Assembly (NCBI RefSeq): GCF_027158005.1
Contig: NZ_JAPVLQ010000006.1
Coordinates: 405,573 to 469,572, forward strand
Length of the DNA: 64,000 nucleotides
Origin: Rhodococcus sp. H36-A4
GTDB lineage: Bacteria; Actinomycetota; Actinomycetes; Mycobacteriales; Mycobacteriaceae
Reading direction: 5' to 3'
Both the position numbers and the translations under genes were made by a program. Positions 9,376 through 17,898 of this stretch are shown one piece after another; the stretch's first letter is position 1; every line of letters starts with the position of its first letter. A model generated the notes under the pieces. That model ran no database searches, had not been told where the DNA came from, and worked only from the letters and a program-made list of their open reading frames with translations.

Positions 9376-9489
9376 TCAGTTTCGGCCGGCGGGAGCGACG
9401 GTGCTCTGATTCATCACTCGATCCCACCAACTGACCAATGGGCTCGGATCGAACCAAATCACGGACTCGGTAGTGTCGTCGATTGACAT
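9376..9489 (-). CDS. possible 37-residue protein
   Basis: A short ATG-initiated frame with a well-placed GGAG five bases upstream of the ATG at 9489. It ends 58 bases before the alcohol dehydrogenase start on the same strand. The peptide has Asp/Glu and two Trp but no recognised motif. It may be a small protein or only a fortuitous frame; the ribosome site is the main support. Confidence 0.3.
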   Translation of the reverse strand: MSIDDTTESVIWFDPSPLVSWWDRVMNQSTVAPAGRN

Positions 9490-9632
9490 TCGGACTCCAG
9501 ACTGTGGCTGCTCGTACACTTCGAGGCGCCAATCTGCTTCAGTGCCACTGTCTCTGATACCCAAGGCCGTGAGTGCGAAACACACGCAGACGTGTTTCCG
9601 CAGCACTTGTCAGCGTCGCGGCGCCTCTGCGG

Positions 9633-9776
9633 TCAGCTGTCTTTGTCCTCGTTCTCGGCGACTTCGGGAGCTACTTCCCGAGTAGCCATTCCTCCAGTCT
9701 TACCTTCGTCGGTCGGCCCGGGCCGACCGCCTTTAGGCTCGGTGGACTCGGATTCGATGTCTTCGTCTCGTCTCAT
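9633..9776 (-). CDS. possible small acidic protein
   Basis: A 47-residue frame that is highly charged and likely disordered, with many Glu and Asp and a Gly-Gly-Arg-Pro-Gly-Pro segment. It lies 46 bases after the methyltransferase gene on the same strand. A strong GGAGGA sequence sits inside the frame before a second ATG, which would give only 18 residues. There is no homology that I can name. Confidence 0.35.
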   Translation of the reverse strand: MRRDEDIESESTEPKGGRPGPTDEGKTGGMATREVAPEVAENEDKDS

Positions 9777-9822
9777 GTAGCACCGACTACCCCGGGTAGT
9801 GGTGAATCAACCGAGTGTCGGA

Positions 9823-10509
9823 TCAGGAGTCGGCTGGCCGACGGCCTTCGATGACAATCAGTTCTTCGCTTCGACATCCCACCTCGATCAAGCCTGCCGC
9901 TTCCATCCACGCTGCGCGCTCATGGAGGACGGGCCCGAAATCGATCGTTCGACGGCGTATTACCTCGGCGTCGAGCCCGGTGTCCCTCAGCCGATCGAGA
10001 GATTCCTCTACCCCGCAAAGTTCAGACTGCACCATCATCACTGCTCCACCCGGCACCAGGAGATCGAACGCGTGTGTGCACAGAAGATCCAACACCACTC
10101 GGCCGCGGTCTCCTGCGTCCCACGCACGGTGCAGACCCATCCCGACCGGCGGACGAGGTGAGGGTACGTACGGCGGATTGGAGACTATGACACCGAACGG
10201 CGCGTCTTGCCGCGCGTCGGACAGCGTCCCCAAGCGTGCGTCGACGTCGACGCCGTTCGCGTCGGCATTCGACAGAGCGCAGGCTACGGCCTGGGCAGAG
10301 ATGTCGTACGCAACTACTTCCCGGGCACCGCGTCGTGCAGCTTCGATCGCGGCGATTCCGCTGCCGGTGCACAGGTCGAGAACCCGGGCACCAGCGAGTC
10401 CGGAGTGCGCAGCAATCTCGTCGCACAGAAGATACGAATCTTCCTGAGGCGCATAAACTCCGTCGTCGACACTGATGGATGGAAACGAACGCTCTCGTGC
10501 AACGGTCAC
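9823..10509 (-). CDS. HemK/PrmC-like class I methyltransferase
   Basis: A 228-residue SAM-dependent methyltransferase. Motif I is Leu-Asp-Leu-Cys-Thr-Gly-Ser-Gly (about residues 41-48), and the catalytic Asn-Pro-Pro-Tyr motif follows at about 108-111. Asn-Pro-Pro-Tyr is used for N-methylation of glutamine or adenine amide and amino groups. The GTG at 10509 was chosen because GGAGG lies five bases upstream; the long upstream extension to 10878 overlaps the opposing SRPBCC gene and has implausible arginine-rich sequence. The target is not known. Confidence 0.82.
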   Translation of the reverse strand: MTVARERSFPSISVDDGVYAPQEDSYLLCDEIAAHSGLAGARVLDLCTGSGIAAIEAARRGAREVVAYDISAQAVACALSNADANGVDVDARLGTLSDARQDAPFGVIVSNPPYVPSPRPPVGMGLHRAWDAGDRGRVVLDLLCTHAFDLLVPGGAVMMVQSELCGVEESLDRLRDTGLDAEVIRRRTIDFGPVLHERAAWMEAAGLIEVGCRSEELIVIEGRRPADS

Positions 10510-10637
10510 CGGCACCTCCGTATTGGTACTGGGGAGTGCCCCGCCTTGCACACGGGCAAACCCCATCCTGCAACGTGACGTCGTTTCCGGTCGTACCCTA
10601 TCGCCAGACCGGGGCCATTCGGGTAAGCATGTTGGGT

Positions 10638-11078
10638 ATGACTTCAGGGACAGAACGAACCACCGACGCCGACGCCGACGCGGTGTGGGCGGTGCTGGCC
10701 GACGGATGGCAATACGCCATGTGGGTCGTGGGTGCATCCCGCATTCGCGCAGTCGACAGCACGTGGCCGTCGCCGGGTTCTTCGATTCATCACTCTGTTG
10801 GCCTGTGGCCTGCGGTACTTGACGACACCACGACCGTCCCCGAGTCTTTCCCCGGACGGGAGCTACAGCTCCGGGCACGTGCCCTGCCGTTCGGGACCGG
10901 TCATATCACTGTTCGATTGCACCCGCAGGCGCGCGGTTGTCGAATCCAGATGATCGAAGACGCTGCGAGCAAGCCTTTCAGTCTGCTCCCGGACTCGCTG
11001 CAGCACGGCGCAGTGCATCCTCGAAACTCGGAGGCCCTGCGCAGGTTGGCGTTGCTGGCCGAGCGAGCGACCCATTGA
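10638..11078 (+). CDS. SRPBCC (polyketide cyclase/START-like) family protein
   Basis: A 146-residue single-domain protein. The N-terminus has the SRPBCC helix pattern Val-Trp-Ala-Val-Leu-Ala-Asp-Gly with Trp residues that usually line the hydrophobic pocket, followed by alternating strands and a C-terminal helix. A ligand-binding or transfer role is expected. An in-frame ATG at 10629 is an alternative start. It is divergent from the methyltransferase at 10509 and converges on the HxlR gene. Confidence 0.72.
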   Translation: MTSGTERTTDADADAVWAVLADGWQYAMWVVGASRIRAVDSTWPSPGSSIHHSVGLWPAVLDDTTTVPESFPGRELQLRARALPFGTGHITVRLHPQARGCRIQMIEDAASKPFSLLPDSLQHGAVHPRNSEALRRLALLAERATH

Positions 11079-11091
11079 CGGTCGTCATCGG

Positions 11092-11781
11092 TCACGCCCG
11101 ATCGTGGACAGGTCTGGGCACCGCCGCGGACTTCGGAAGGGTGAACCAGCTCGGCAGCCCGCGGCGCAACGTTGCCGGCCCGTCGATGGTCAGGTCGCCG
11201 GACTCGAGCGTGTGCGACCAGGTCACGTCGCCGCGCCAGATCTCGGTCAGCACACGCAATCTTGTGCTCACCCAGACCGAGACGGTCAGACCTGGATCGA
11301 CATCGCACACGTCGACCTCACCGGGGGTGATCACGAGCCACCATGCCCGGGAATGCACTGCTACGTCGGTGAAGTGGAACTCGATCACCGCATGCTCGCC
11401 CGGGATGGACGTCGAACATACGTTGCGATGCATGTCCCACATGAGCAGTGCAGGATCGAGATCCCCATCGCCGAGGGTTCCGACCCAGCGCGTGCCCCAC
11501 ATACCGAGCGCTTCGACAACGGGTCGCAGCTCCATTCCCGCTCGGGTGAGGACGTAGCGCGCCTCATTTCCCGAATCCTGCTTTTCGACGATCCCGGCTA
11601 CAACGAGTTGGTGAAGTCGCTTCGACAGCAGAGTGGGTGACATTCGGGGCAGTCCGCGTCGCACATCGTTGAAGCGGCGACTGCCGAGCAATAATTCGCG
11701 AACCACCAGCAGAGTCCAACGCTCGTCGAACAGCTCCATCGCCTTGGCGACGGGGCAGAACTGGTGGTACGAGGACCCCAT
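11092..11781 (-). CDS. HxlR family regulator with C-terminal SCP2-like domain
   Basis: A 229-residue protein. The N-terminal HxlR winged HTH (about residues 8-100) contains Cys-Pro-Val-Ala-Lys-Ala, Glu-Arg-Trp-Thr-Leu-Leu-Val-Val-Arg-Glu-Leu and Leu-Ser-Lys-Arg-Leu. The rest (about 120-220) has alternating strands and resembles the sterol-carrier-like domain often fused to actinobacterial HxlR proteins, which may bind a lipid ligand. It is divergent from the methyltransferase at 11894 and could control it. Confidence 0.82.
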   Translation of the reverse strand: MGSSYHQFCPVAKAMELFDERWTLLVVRELLLGSRRFNDVRRGLPRMSPTLLSKRLHQLVVAGIVEKQDSGNEARYVLTRAGMELRPVVEALGMWGTRWVGTLGDGDLDPALLMWDMHRNVCSTSIPGEHAVIEFHFTDVAVHSRAWWLVITPGEVDVCDVDPGLTVSVWVSTRLRVLTEIWRGDVTWSHTLESGDLTIDGPATLRRGLPSWFTLPKSAAVPRPVHDRA

Positions 11782-11893
11782 CTACCGACGATAGCGCTCA
11801 TCGTGTTCCCGGTACAGATCCTGTACTGGATAAACCCAGCTCACATTCTTACTCTTCGACTCATAGCCGATACAACGTCGAAGGAGCGGGACA

Positions 11894-12721
11894 ATGACCG
11901 AAACCACAGAAGTTGTCGATGCAGACCGTGCGCTGAAGGCGGCGCACAGAACCATGTGGGGGCTGGGAAACTATCCTGCCGTCGCTGCCGAAGTAGTTCA
12001 GGAACTCGGGCCGACACTCGTACGCGCGTGCGGGGTCGAGGCCGGTCAGCGAGTGCTCGACGTCGCAGCAGGATCAGGGAACGCGGCAGTACCGGCTGCT
12101 GCGGCCGGCGCAACCGTGATCGCAAGTGACCTGACACCCGAACTGTTCGCTCGCGGCCGCGAGTTGGCCGCAGCTCAGCAGGTCGACCTCGAGTGGATCC
12201 AGGGTGACGCCGAGGCTCTTCCGTTCGCGGACAACGAGTTCGACATCGTGATGTCGTGTGTCGGCGTCATGTTCGCCCCGCATCATCAGCAGTCTGCGGA
12301 CGAGCTGGTACGCGTCTGCCGGGACGGTGGAACGATCGGGCTCATCAATTGGACGCCGGACGGCTTCATCGGAAAGATGTTTTCGGCGATGAAGCCGTAC
12401 GCCGCTCCCCCACCTCCCGGCGCACAGCCGCCACCCTTGTGGGGCGACGAGGCGCATGTCCGCGGTCTGTTCGGAGATCGGGTCCGCGAATTGACCGCCG
12501 AGGTGAGAACACTGACCGTCGACATGTTCGCCCGGCCGGAGGACTTCGTGCACTACTTCAAGAAGAACTATGGTCCGACGATCGCGGTGTACCGCCGGAT
12601 CGCGGACGACCATGCCGCGGTCAGGGTTTTGGACAGCTCACTGATCGAGCTGGCTGGAGAATTCTACGAAGGTAAAGCAATGCAATGGCAGTACTTGATC
12701 GTGACCGCGATAGCTCGCTGA
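11894..12721 (+). CDS. Class I SAM-dependent methyltransferase
   Basis: A 275-residue methyltransferase of the UbiE/methyltransf_11 type. Motif I, Val-Leu-Asp-Val-Ala-Ala-Gly-Ser-Gly-Asn, lies at about 55-64. The acidic residue after strand 2 is in Ile-Ala-Ser-Asp-Leu-Thr-Pro, and motif Gly-Asp-Ala-Glu-Ala-Leu-Pro-Phe lies near 105. A proline-rich insertion at about 170-185 is unusual. The RBS GGAG lies upstream of the ATG. The substrate is unknown. It converges on the FAD dehydrogenase. Confidence 0.84.
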   Translation: MTETTEVVDADRALKAAHRTMWGLGNYPAVAAEVVQELGPTLVRACGVEAGQRVLDVAAGSGNAAVPAAAAGATVIASDLTPELFARGRELAAAQQVDLEWIQGDAEALPFADNEFDIVMSCVGVMFAPHHQQSADELVRVCRDGGTIGLINWTPDGFIGKMFSAMKPYAAPPPPGAQPPPLWGDEAHVRGLFGDRVRELTAEVRTLTVDMFARPEDFVHYFKKNYGPTIAVYRRIADDHAAVRVLDSSLIELAGEFYEGKAMQWQYLIVTAIAR

Positions 12722-12735
12722 GGTAGCAGAGTCCG

Positions 12736-14229
12736 TCAGCCCCCGTTAGCCGCGCTCTGGCCGGCACGACGGCCGAAGAAGCTGCCGTCGCCGAGTGACG
12801 CCCCGCTGGCGTAGCCGCCTGCGCAGACACCTGCGGTGCAGCGACCGGCCGCGAAGAGGCCGGGGATTTGTTGGCCGGAGACGTGGAGCACCTCGGAAGC
12901 TGTACTCGTCCGCAGTCCGCCCAGCGTGAATCCGCCCGTCATGCCGCGCAGGTCGATCGCGGCAATGGGAGTGCCTATCGGCTTGACCCATTCGGTCTTC
13001 TTACCCAACAACGGATCCTCACCGTTCACGGCGTGACGGTTGTACAGCTCGACTGTCGATTGCAAAGCGCCTGCGGGCAATCCCATGTCGGACTCCAGCT
13101 CCTCCACCGTCTCGGCGACCCAGGTGGGTCGGCGCCGAAGCTGCGGGGTCGAAGTCTGCGTAGTCATCGCGACCTCGTATGAGGCCTCGTCGATGACGAG
13201 GAACGCCTCGTTGAGGTTTTCGAACAGAACAGCCTGACCTACACGGCCGGGGTAGGTGTCCTCGTTGATGAAACGCTGGCCTCGTCCGTTGACCAATATT
13301 CCACGGATGAACATTTGTGGGTCACTGAAAAATGCGACCTCAGCGGCATCCATGTGCGCGAGGTCGGCACCGATTGCCTGCGCCATGCGGATTGCGCGTC
13401 CATCGTGCTCTTCGATCGACGCGGCCGGACGATTGATCAACCTGGGCGCGTACGACTCGACCATTGTCTTGTTGTAGGCGAAGCTGCCGGTGGCCAACAC
13501 CACGCCCTTACGTGCGCGGACTGAAACGGTCTTGCCGTATTGCTTCGCTTGGACTCCGACAACCCGTCCGTCGGTATCGACGATCAGCGTCTGAACCCGC
13601 ATGTCGTACTCGGATCTGACTCCGAGGGCGGCAGCCTTGTCGGTCAGCGGCTTCATCAGCATGTATCCGCCGCCCTTTTCGGAGCTGACGTGCTTATCTT
13701 TCATTTGAGGGACGTGCCCTCGCGGCGCCGGCGGAATGATCGAATTGAACGGTGCCGCGTTTTCCCCTCCGGTGTACTGCAAACCGTCATCGTCTGGGGG
13801 CTCCCAGCCCGGTTCACCCCAGAAACTCTCCTTGAACGGAACTCCGCAGTCATCGGCCAGCCAGTGATAATGCTCTACGCTTCCCTCGCAGTAGACGTCG
13901 ATCTTGGCCTCGTCGACACCGGGCCCCAAGGCTGCCTTCATGAAGGCCTTCATATTGTCCACGGTGTCGTCGAATCCGCAGGCCTTCTGCAACGGGGTTC
14001 CGCCACCCATGTAGATGAAGCCACCGGCCATCGCGGCCGCGCCACCCCATCCACCGGTGCGTTCGAGCACCAAGACATCGGCACCTGCCTGGGCCGCACC
14101 GACCGCGGCCGCGGCCCCTGCTACACCGAATCCAGCGACGACGACGTCGGCTTCGTAATTCCACTCCGTCACCTGCGCTTCAGGTATCGGCTGGATTGGG
14201 CTCTCGGTGGTCGAATCGGTCCTCGTCAC
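12736..14229 (-). CDS. FAD-dependent dehydrogenase, 3-ketosteroid dehydrogenase-like
   Basis: A 497-residue flavoprotein of the fumarate reductase/KstD superfamily. The N-terminal dinucleotide fold Val-Val-Val-Ala-Gly-Phe-Gly-Val-Ala-Gly (about 29-38) is followed by Glu-Arg-Thr and Gly-Gly. A C-terminal Gly-Leu-Phe-Ala-Ala-Gly-Arg motif near 455 completes FAD binding. Related enzymes desaturate 3-ketosteroids or reduce enones; the substrate cannot be fixed by eye. The apparent GTG start at 14229 has a weak ribosome site. It is divergent from an old yellow enzyme gene, which fits a shared catabolic pathway. Confidence 0.82.
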   Translation of the reverse strand: MTRTDSTTESPIQPIPEAQVTEWNYEADVVVAGFGVAGAAAAVGAAQAGADVLVLERTGGWGGAAAMAGGFIYMGGGTPLQKACGFDDTVDNMKAFMKAALGPGVDEAKIDVYCEGSVEHYHWLADDCGVPFKESFWGEPGWEPPDDDGLQYTGGENAAPFNSIIPPAPRGHVPQMKDKHVSSEKGGGYMLMKPLTDKAAALGVRSEYDMRVQTLIVDTDGRVVGVQAKQYGKTVSVRARKGVVLATGSFAYNKTMVESYAPRLINRPAASIEEHDGRAIRMAQAIGADLAHMDAAEVAFFSDPQMFIRGILVNGRGQRFINEDTYPGRVGQAVLFENLNEAFLVIDEASYEVAMTTQTSTPQLRRRPTWVAETVEELESDMGLPAGALQSTVELYNRHAVNGEDPLLGKKTEWVKPIGTPIAAIDLRGMTGGFTLGGLRTSTASEVLHVSGQQIPGLFAAGRCTAGVCAGGYASGASLGDGSFFGRRAGQSAANGG

Positions 14230-14445
14230 AAGGTTCAGTAAAGTCGAAAAACCTACCGATGTGCGGAATTTCTCGGTGAGCGGGACCGCGTGCCAGGTGG
14301 GACGACGTCCGCGATCCCGTTCTGGCCAAGCATGAGACCTGACCCCGCCGGAAACTCGATTCCTCGAGCCTGTGCAACGCGTGATGATCGTCTCGGCTCG
14401 GAATAGGTCACCATCTCCGAAGGTTAGCGACTGTAAGTAATTGGA

Positions 14446-15558
14446 ATGAAGACTACAGATGCGCCAACGAAGAGAGCAGAACCAGTGAAATTGTTTTCCC
14501 CACTGACATTAGGCGAACTGAAGCTTGCAAACAGGCTGGTCATGGCGCCGCTGACACGTGTGCGGTCAGGACGAGACGGAATTCCCGGCCCCCTGGTGGT
14601 CGAGCACTACAAGCAGCGTTCCTCGCTCGGTCTCATCGTGACCGAGGGGACATATCCATCTCATGCAGGTCAGGGATTCCCGGGTCAGCCCGGTCTCGTC
14701 ACGCCTGAGCAGATCGCTGGTTGGCGCAACGTCGCGGACGCAGTGCATTCCGAAGGTGGGCTGATCGTGTCCCAGGTCATGCACGCCGGGCGTGTGACGC
14801 ACGAGGGGACAACGGGCGGCCGCGAGGTAGTGGGGCCGAGTGCGGTTGCCATCGAAGGCGAAACCCGTACCTACGACGGCAAGCAGTCCTACCCGGTCCC
14901 GCGTGCACTCCGAACCGACGAACTGCCCTCGGTGATCGAGGAGTTCGTGCAGGCGTCGAAGAACGCGATCGCAGCTGGTATGGATGGCGTCGAAATTCAC
15001 GGTGCCAATGGCTATTTGCTCCACGAGTTCCTCTCGCCGGCGTCGAATCGACGTGAGGATTCCTATGGCGGATCGCCGGAGAATCGGGCCCGTTTCGTCG
15101 CGGAAGTCGTCGCGGCCGTTGCGGAGGCCGTCGGTGCAGGGCGAGTCGGAATCCGCATCTCTCCCGAACACAACATCCAAGATGCCTACGAGAAGGACGC
15201 CGACGACGTGCGGGCGACCTACCTGGCGCTCGTCGGTCGGCTTGCGCCACTAGGCCTCTCGTATCTCAGTGTGCTGCACAAGAATCCGGCGGGGGAACTC
15301 GTCCAGAGCCTGCGGCAGGCCTTCGGTGGTCCGACGCTCGTCAACAGCGGATTCAGCGAGATCACCAGCCGCGCCGAAGCGCTGACCCTTCTGTCGGACG
15401 ACATCGGCGATGCAGTGGTCGTCGGTCGCCCTGCCATCGCCAATCCTGATCTCGCGTACCGATGGCGTGAAGATCTACCCTTGAATACACCAGATCAGAA
15501 CACCTTCTATTCCGGTGGTGCAGAGGGTTACACGGATTATCCAGCACTGCAGCACTGA
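14446..15558 (+). CDS. Old yellow enzyme family ene-reductase
   Basis: A TIM-barrel FMN oxidoreductase of about 370 residues. It shows Met-Ala-Pro-Leu-Thr-Arg near residue 31, the His-Ala-Gly-Arg loop near 110, and the active-site His-Gly-Ala-Asn (about 186-189), followed by Tyr-Leu-Leu-His-Glu-Phe. A Gly-Arg-Pro motif near 330 binds the FMN phosphate. It reduces activated C=C bonds with NAD(P)H. A GTG at 14485 (just before Lys-Leu-Phe-Ser-Pro) is an alternative start that matches the usual family length. A strong terminator follows. Confidence 0.9.
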   Translation: MKTTDAPTKRAEPVKLFSPLTLGELKLANRLVMAPLTRVRSGRDGIPGPLVVEHYKQRSSLGLIVTEGTYPSHAGQGFPGQPGLVTPEQIAGWRNVADAVHSEGGLIVSQVMHAGRVTHEGTTGGREVVGPSAVAIEGETRTYDGKQSYPVPRALRTDELPSVIEEFVQASKNAIAAGMDGVEIHGANGYLLHEFLSPASNRREDSYGGSPENRARFVAEVVAAVAEAVGAGRVGIRISPEHNIQDAYEKDADDVRATYLALVGRLAPLGLSYLSVLHKNPAGELVQSLRQAFGGPTLVNSGFSEITSRAEALTLLSDDIGDAVVVGRPAIANPDLAYRWREDLPLNTPDQNTFYSGGAEGYTDYPALQH

Positions 15559-15573
15559 CCACCAACTGCCGAT

Positions 15574-15608
15574 GGCCCGCACCCGGAGAAACGGGTGCGG
15601 GCCTTTCT
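15574..15608 (+). terminator. rho-independent terminator after the old yellow enzyme gene
   Basis: A perfect 12-base-pair stem (GGCCCGCACCCG at 15574-15585, its complement at 15592-15603) with a 6-base loop is followed by TTTCT. It sits 15 bases after the stop and could also stop transcription from the convergent SDR operon. Confidence 0.9.
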
Positions 15609-15649
15609 GTTCGGAGAATGCAGGCGTCAACGTGGGTTGGATACCGACC

Positions 15650-16417
15650 TCACCAGCGAGATTGACCGCCGTCCAACGGGATGACCGCGCCGCTCAGATA
15701 ACGCGAGGAATCCGAGGCCAAAAACGCAACGGCTTGGCCGATGTCGCGTTCAGGATCGCCGATACGCCCCATTGGGATCGTCCGAACGAACTCCTCGGCT
15801 TCCTCCGGATTGTTTTCGATCCACCACTCGAGTGCTGGCGTAAGTGCATGCGGAGCAACGCAATGCGCGCGGATTCCTTCATGTCCCCATTCACTGGAGG
15901 CAGTCCGAGTCAACACGCGCATGGCTTCCTTGGTGGCTGCGTAAACACCGAATCCTGATGTGTCCCAACGAACTGCAGACGAGGTGATCATCGTGATAAT
16001 GACTCCCCCACCCCTCTCGACCATCGATGGGTGGACGGCTCGCATCAGGCGCAGTACAGCTCGTGGTCCTGTTCTCAGGGCGTAGTCGAAGAAGTCGTCG
16101 CCGGATTCGTCGAGCGGCACCGGGAACGCGGAATTGGCGTTGTTGACCAGAATGTCGACGCCGCCGAAAGTGTCCATTGCTGCGCTCACAGCAGCCTCGC
16201 AGGCACCGTCCGAGGCGATGTCCACCTCGTATACGGCGACGTCTGCAGCCGAGGTCACCTGCGCAATCTCCTCGGCTACAGCCTCGAGTTTCGAGCGAGT
16301 ACGGCCGACGAGGAAACACTTGGCCCCCGCGCGTGCGAACTCCAGAGCGACGCCCCGTCCGATTCCCTGGCCGCCTCCGGTGATCAAAGCGATTTTGCCG
16401 GTAAGGTTTTCGGTCAC
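15650..16417 (-). CDS. Short-chain dehydrogenase/reductase (SDR)
   Basis: A 255-residue NAD(P)-dependent oxidoreductase. Cofactor motif Gly-Gly-Gly-Gln-Gly-Ile-Gly lies near residue 15, and Asn-Asn-Ala-Asn replaces the common Asn-Asn-Ala-Gly near 90. The catalytic triad is Ser in the Thr-Ser-Ser strand, then Tyr-Ala-Ala-Thr-Lys near 155-159. The GTG at 16417 was chosen because it overlaps the upstream stop (GTGA) and has AAGGA seven bases before it; an ATG at 16441 has no ribosome site. It is coupled to the NTF2-like gene and close to the ene-reductase. Confidence 0.88.
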   Translation of the reverse strand: MTENLTGKIALITGGGQGIGRGVALEFARAGAKCFLVGRTRSKLEAVAEEIAQVTSAADVAVYEVDIASDGACEAAVSAAMDTFGGVDILVNNANSAFPVPLDESGDDFFDYALRTGPRAVLRLMRAVHPSMVERGGGVIITMITSSAVRWDTSGFGVYAATKEAMRVLTRTASSEWGHEGIRAHCVAPHALTPALEWWIENNPEEAEEFVRTIPMGRIGDPERDIGQAVAFLASDSSRYLSGAVIPLDGGQSRW

Positions 16418-16884
16418 AACTGTGTCCTTCCGTCCTGCCATGGATCCGCCGTCATCCGAAATCCGGGCAGGCTAGTGAGTTCGTGTGTGAATTCGTAGGT
16501 TCGGGTGTAAGCGGTGTGCGCTATGCGCCAACGGCCGTCCTCACCCCGCTGATAACGGTCGTCGTAGAACGCTGCACCTCTGAGAATGGCGCCGTACTTG
16601 GGATGCATGACCATGTCGGACAGGTACCACACCCCGCTGGCGCTGTCGCCCTCGACGACGATCTCAGGGTGATCTACGCGGTGCTCGGTGATGAGTCCCG
16701 GTATCATCGCACTACGCATGAATGCCAGGACATCATCGCGTGAGGTGAACCGCAGGTGTTCACCGTATTCGGCAACGACATCCTCGGTCAGGGTCTCTGC
16801 GAATTCGTCCCATCTGCGGCAGTCGAGGGTCCGAAGGTACCGATATTTCAGTTGTTCGATTTCCGCGACGTCGTCACGCGTCAC
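16414..16884 (-). CDS. SnoaL/NTF2-like family protein
   Basis: A 156-residue cone-shaped NTF2-fold protein. It starts with the pattern Ile-Glu-Gln-Leu-Lys-Tyr-Arg-Tyr-Leu, then Leu-Asp-Cys-Arg-Arg-Trp-Asp-Glu, and has the His-Ala/Arg region typical of hydroxysteroid isomerase-like and dehydratase members of the fold. The GTG at 16884 has AGGAG upstream. It is the first gene of a two-gene operon with the SDR. A role as an isomerase, dehydratase or ring-hydroxylating small subunit is possible; I cannot choose. Confidence 0.78.
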   Translation of the reverse strand: MTRDDVAEIEQLKYRYLRTLDCRRWDEFAETLTEDVVAEYGEHLRFTSRDDVLAFMRSAMIPGLITEHRVDHPEIVVEGDSASGVWYLSDMVMHPKYGAILRGAAFYDDRYQRGEDGRWRIAHTAYTRTYEFTHELTSLPGFRMTADPWQDGRTQL

Positions 16885-17483
16885 TAGGTGCTCCTGTCGA
16901 GTGATGGAGACCCAATGAGAACACGTTCTAGTGTGCGGTGACGGTAATTTCGGAACATTTCTGTCCGAAGTTCGGACGAGGCCGCGAAGCCAGATCTCTT
17001 GGTGGCCCGGAGGTTAGAACACGACACTCTCAGTCACAGACGACAGTGCAGTAAGAACTACCTGCGCTTGGGGGCGGCGGTGGACCACAAAGCCCACCCC
17101 GAACGAGCCTGCCTATCCGAACCCGATCACGCGGCAGTACGGCAAGCCCGACGCCGGGCATTATCTCGACACCACCGTAAGCCATGACGACGTTGTCTGG
17201 GTCGGGGGTATTGATCGTAGGACCTGAGCGTGGAAATCCTTGCGCGTCCGAAAGAGGTGGCTCGAGCCGTCGAAGGAGCGCTGGCTTGCACGGGACTTTC
17301 ACTTCGCCACACTTTTGGTATCGATCGAATCGTCGCTCCGTGATCGCCTGGACATCCCCTCACAGAACTGACATCTATATGCCCGACTGGTCTCCCCTGC
17401 TCGTCAGCCGCTCCGGCCACGTCGAAAGAGAAGAGGCCAGGGCAGTATCGCGGAGCCTGAGGCGCCTGCGTAACTCGATCCCG
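16885..17483. other. intergenic region without a supported gene
   Basis: About 600 bases hold no convincing gene. One plus-strand frame (stop-to-stop, about 17020-17226) encodes protein-like sequence ending Trp-Val-Gly-Gly-Ile-Asp, but it has no start codon and may be a decayed remnant. Minus-strand frames here are Arg/Pro-rich shadows. Confidence 0.5.
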
Positions 17484-17750
17484 CTACTGGGAGTTCGATC
17501 GGGCCGGGCTGAACCGATGCCACAGTGCAGTGACGAGCAATGCTCCAAGCAGTGATCCGATGATTCCGCTCGGCCGCAGCGATATTCCGTCGCCGGCAAT
17601 CAAACTCACCACCAAGCCACCGACGAAGGAGCCCACAATTCCGGCGGTGAACGCCAGCGTCCAGTCCATGCCGGTCTTGGACCTGCCCAAGATCAACTGC
17701 GCGCCGGCACCTATCAGAAGACCGAAGAGAATTATTCCTATGATCAGCAC
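17484..17750 (-). CDS. GlsB/YeaQ/YmgE family stress membrane protein
   Basis: An 88-residue protein with three membrane helices and the Gly-rich patterns of the transglycosylase-associated protein family: Leu-Leu-Ile-Gly-Ala-Gly-Ala-Gln near the start, Gly-Ile-Val-Gly-Ser-Phe-Val-Gly-Gly in the middle and Gly-Ile-Ile-Gly-Ser-Leu-Leu-Gly-Ala near the end. It is an inner-membrane protein often induced by stress, with no known enzyme activity. The start is GTG 17750. Confidence 0.85.
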   Translation of the reverse strand: MLIIGIILFGLLIGAGAQLILGRSKTGMDWTLAFTAGIVGSFVGGLVVSLIAGDGISLRPSGIIGSLLGALLVTALWHRFSPARSNSQ

Positions 17751-17898
17751 TGATGCGACCTAGCCTTTCAGAGTGAGCGTTCGCTATCGCCGTGGGAACC
17801 TAAATGTCAGGTCAGAGTATGCGAACCGTCCCGAGATGTTCAGGTAATACGGTGGATGGTCGGAAGTTCGATGTGATCCTGCGCTACGACATCGACAC

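Noticed and set aside
17030..17302. 90-residue minus-strand frame in the 16.9-17.5 kb gap
   Set aside because: It has proline- and arginine-rich sequence, no ribosome site and no family pattern.
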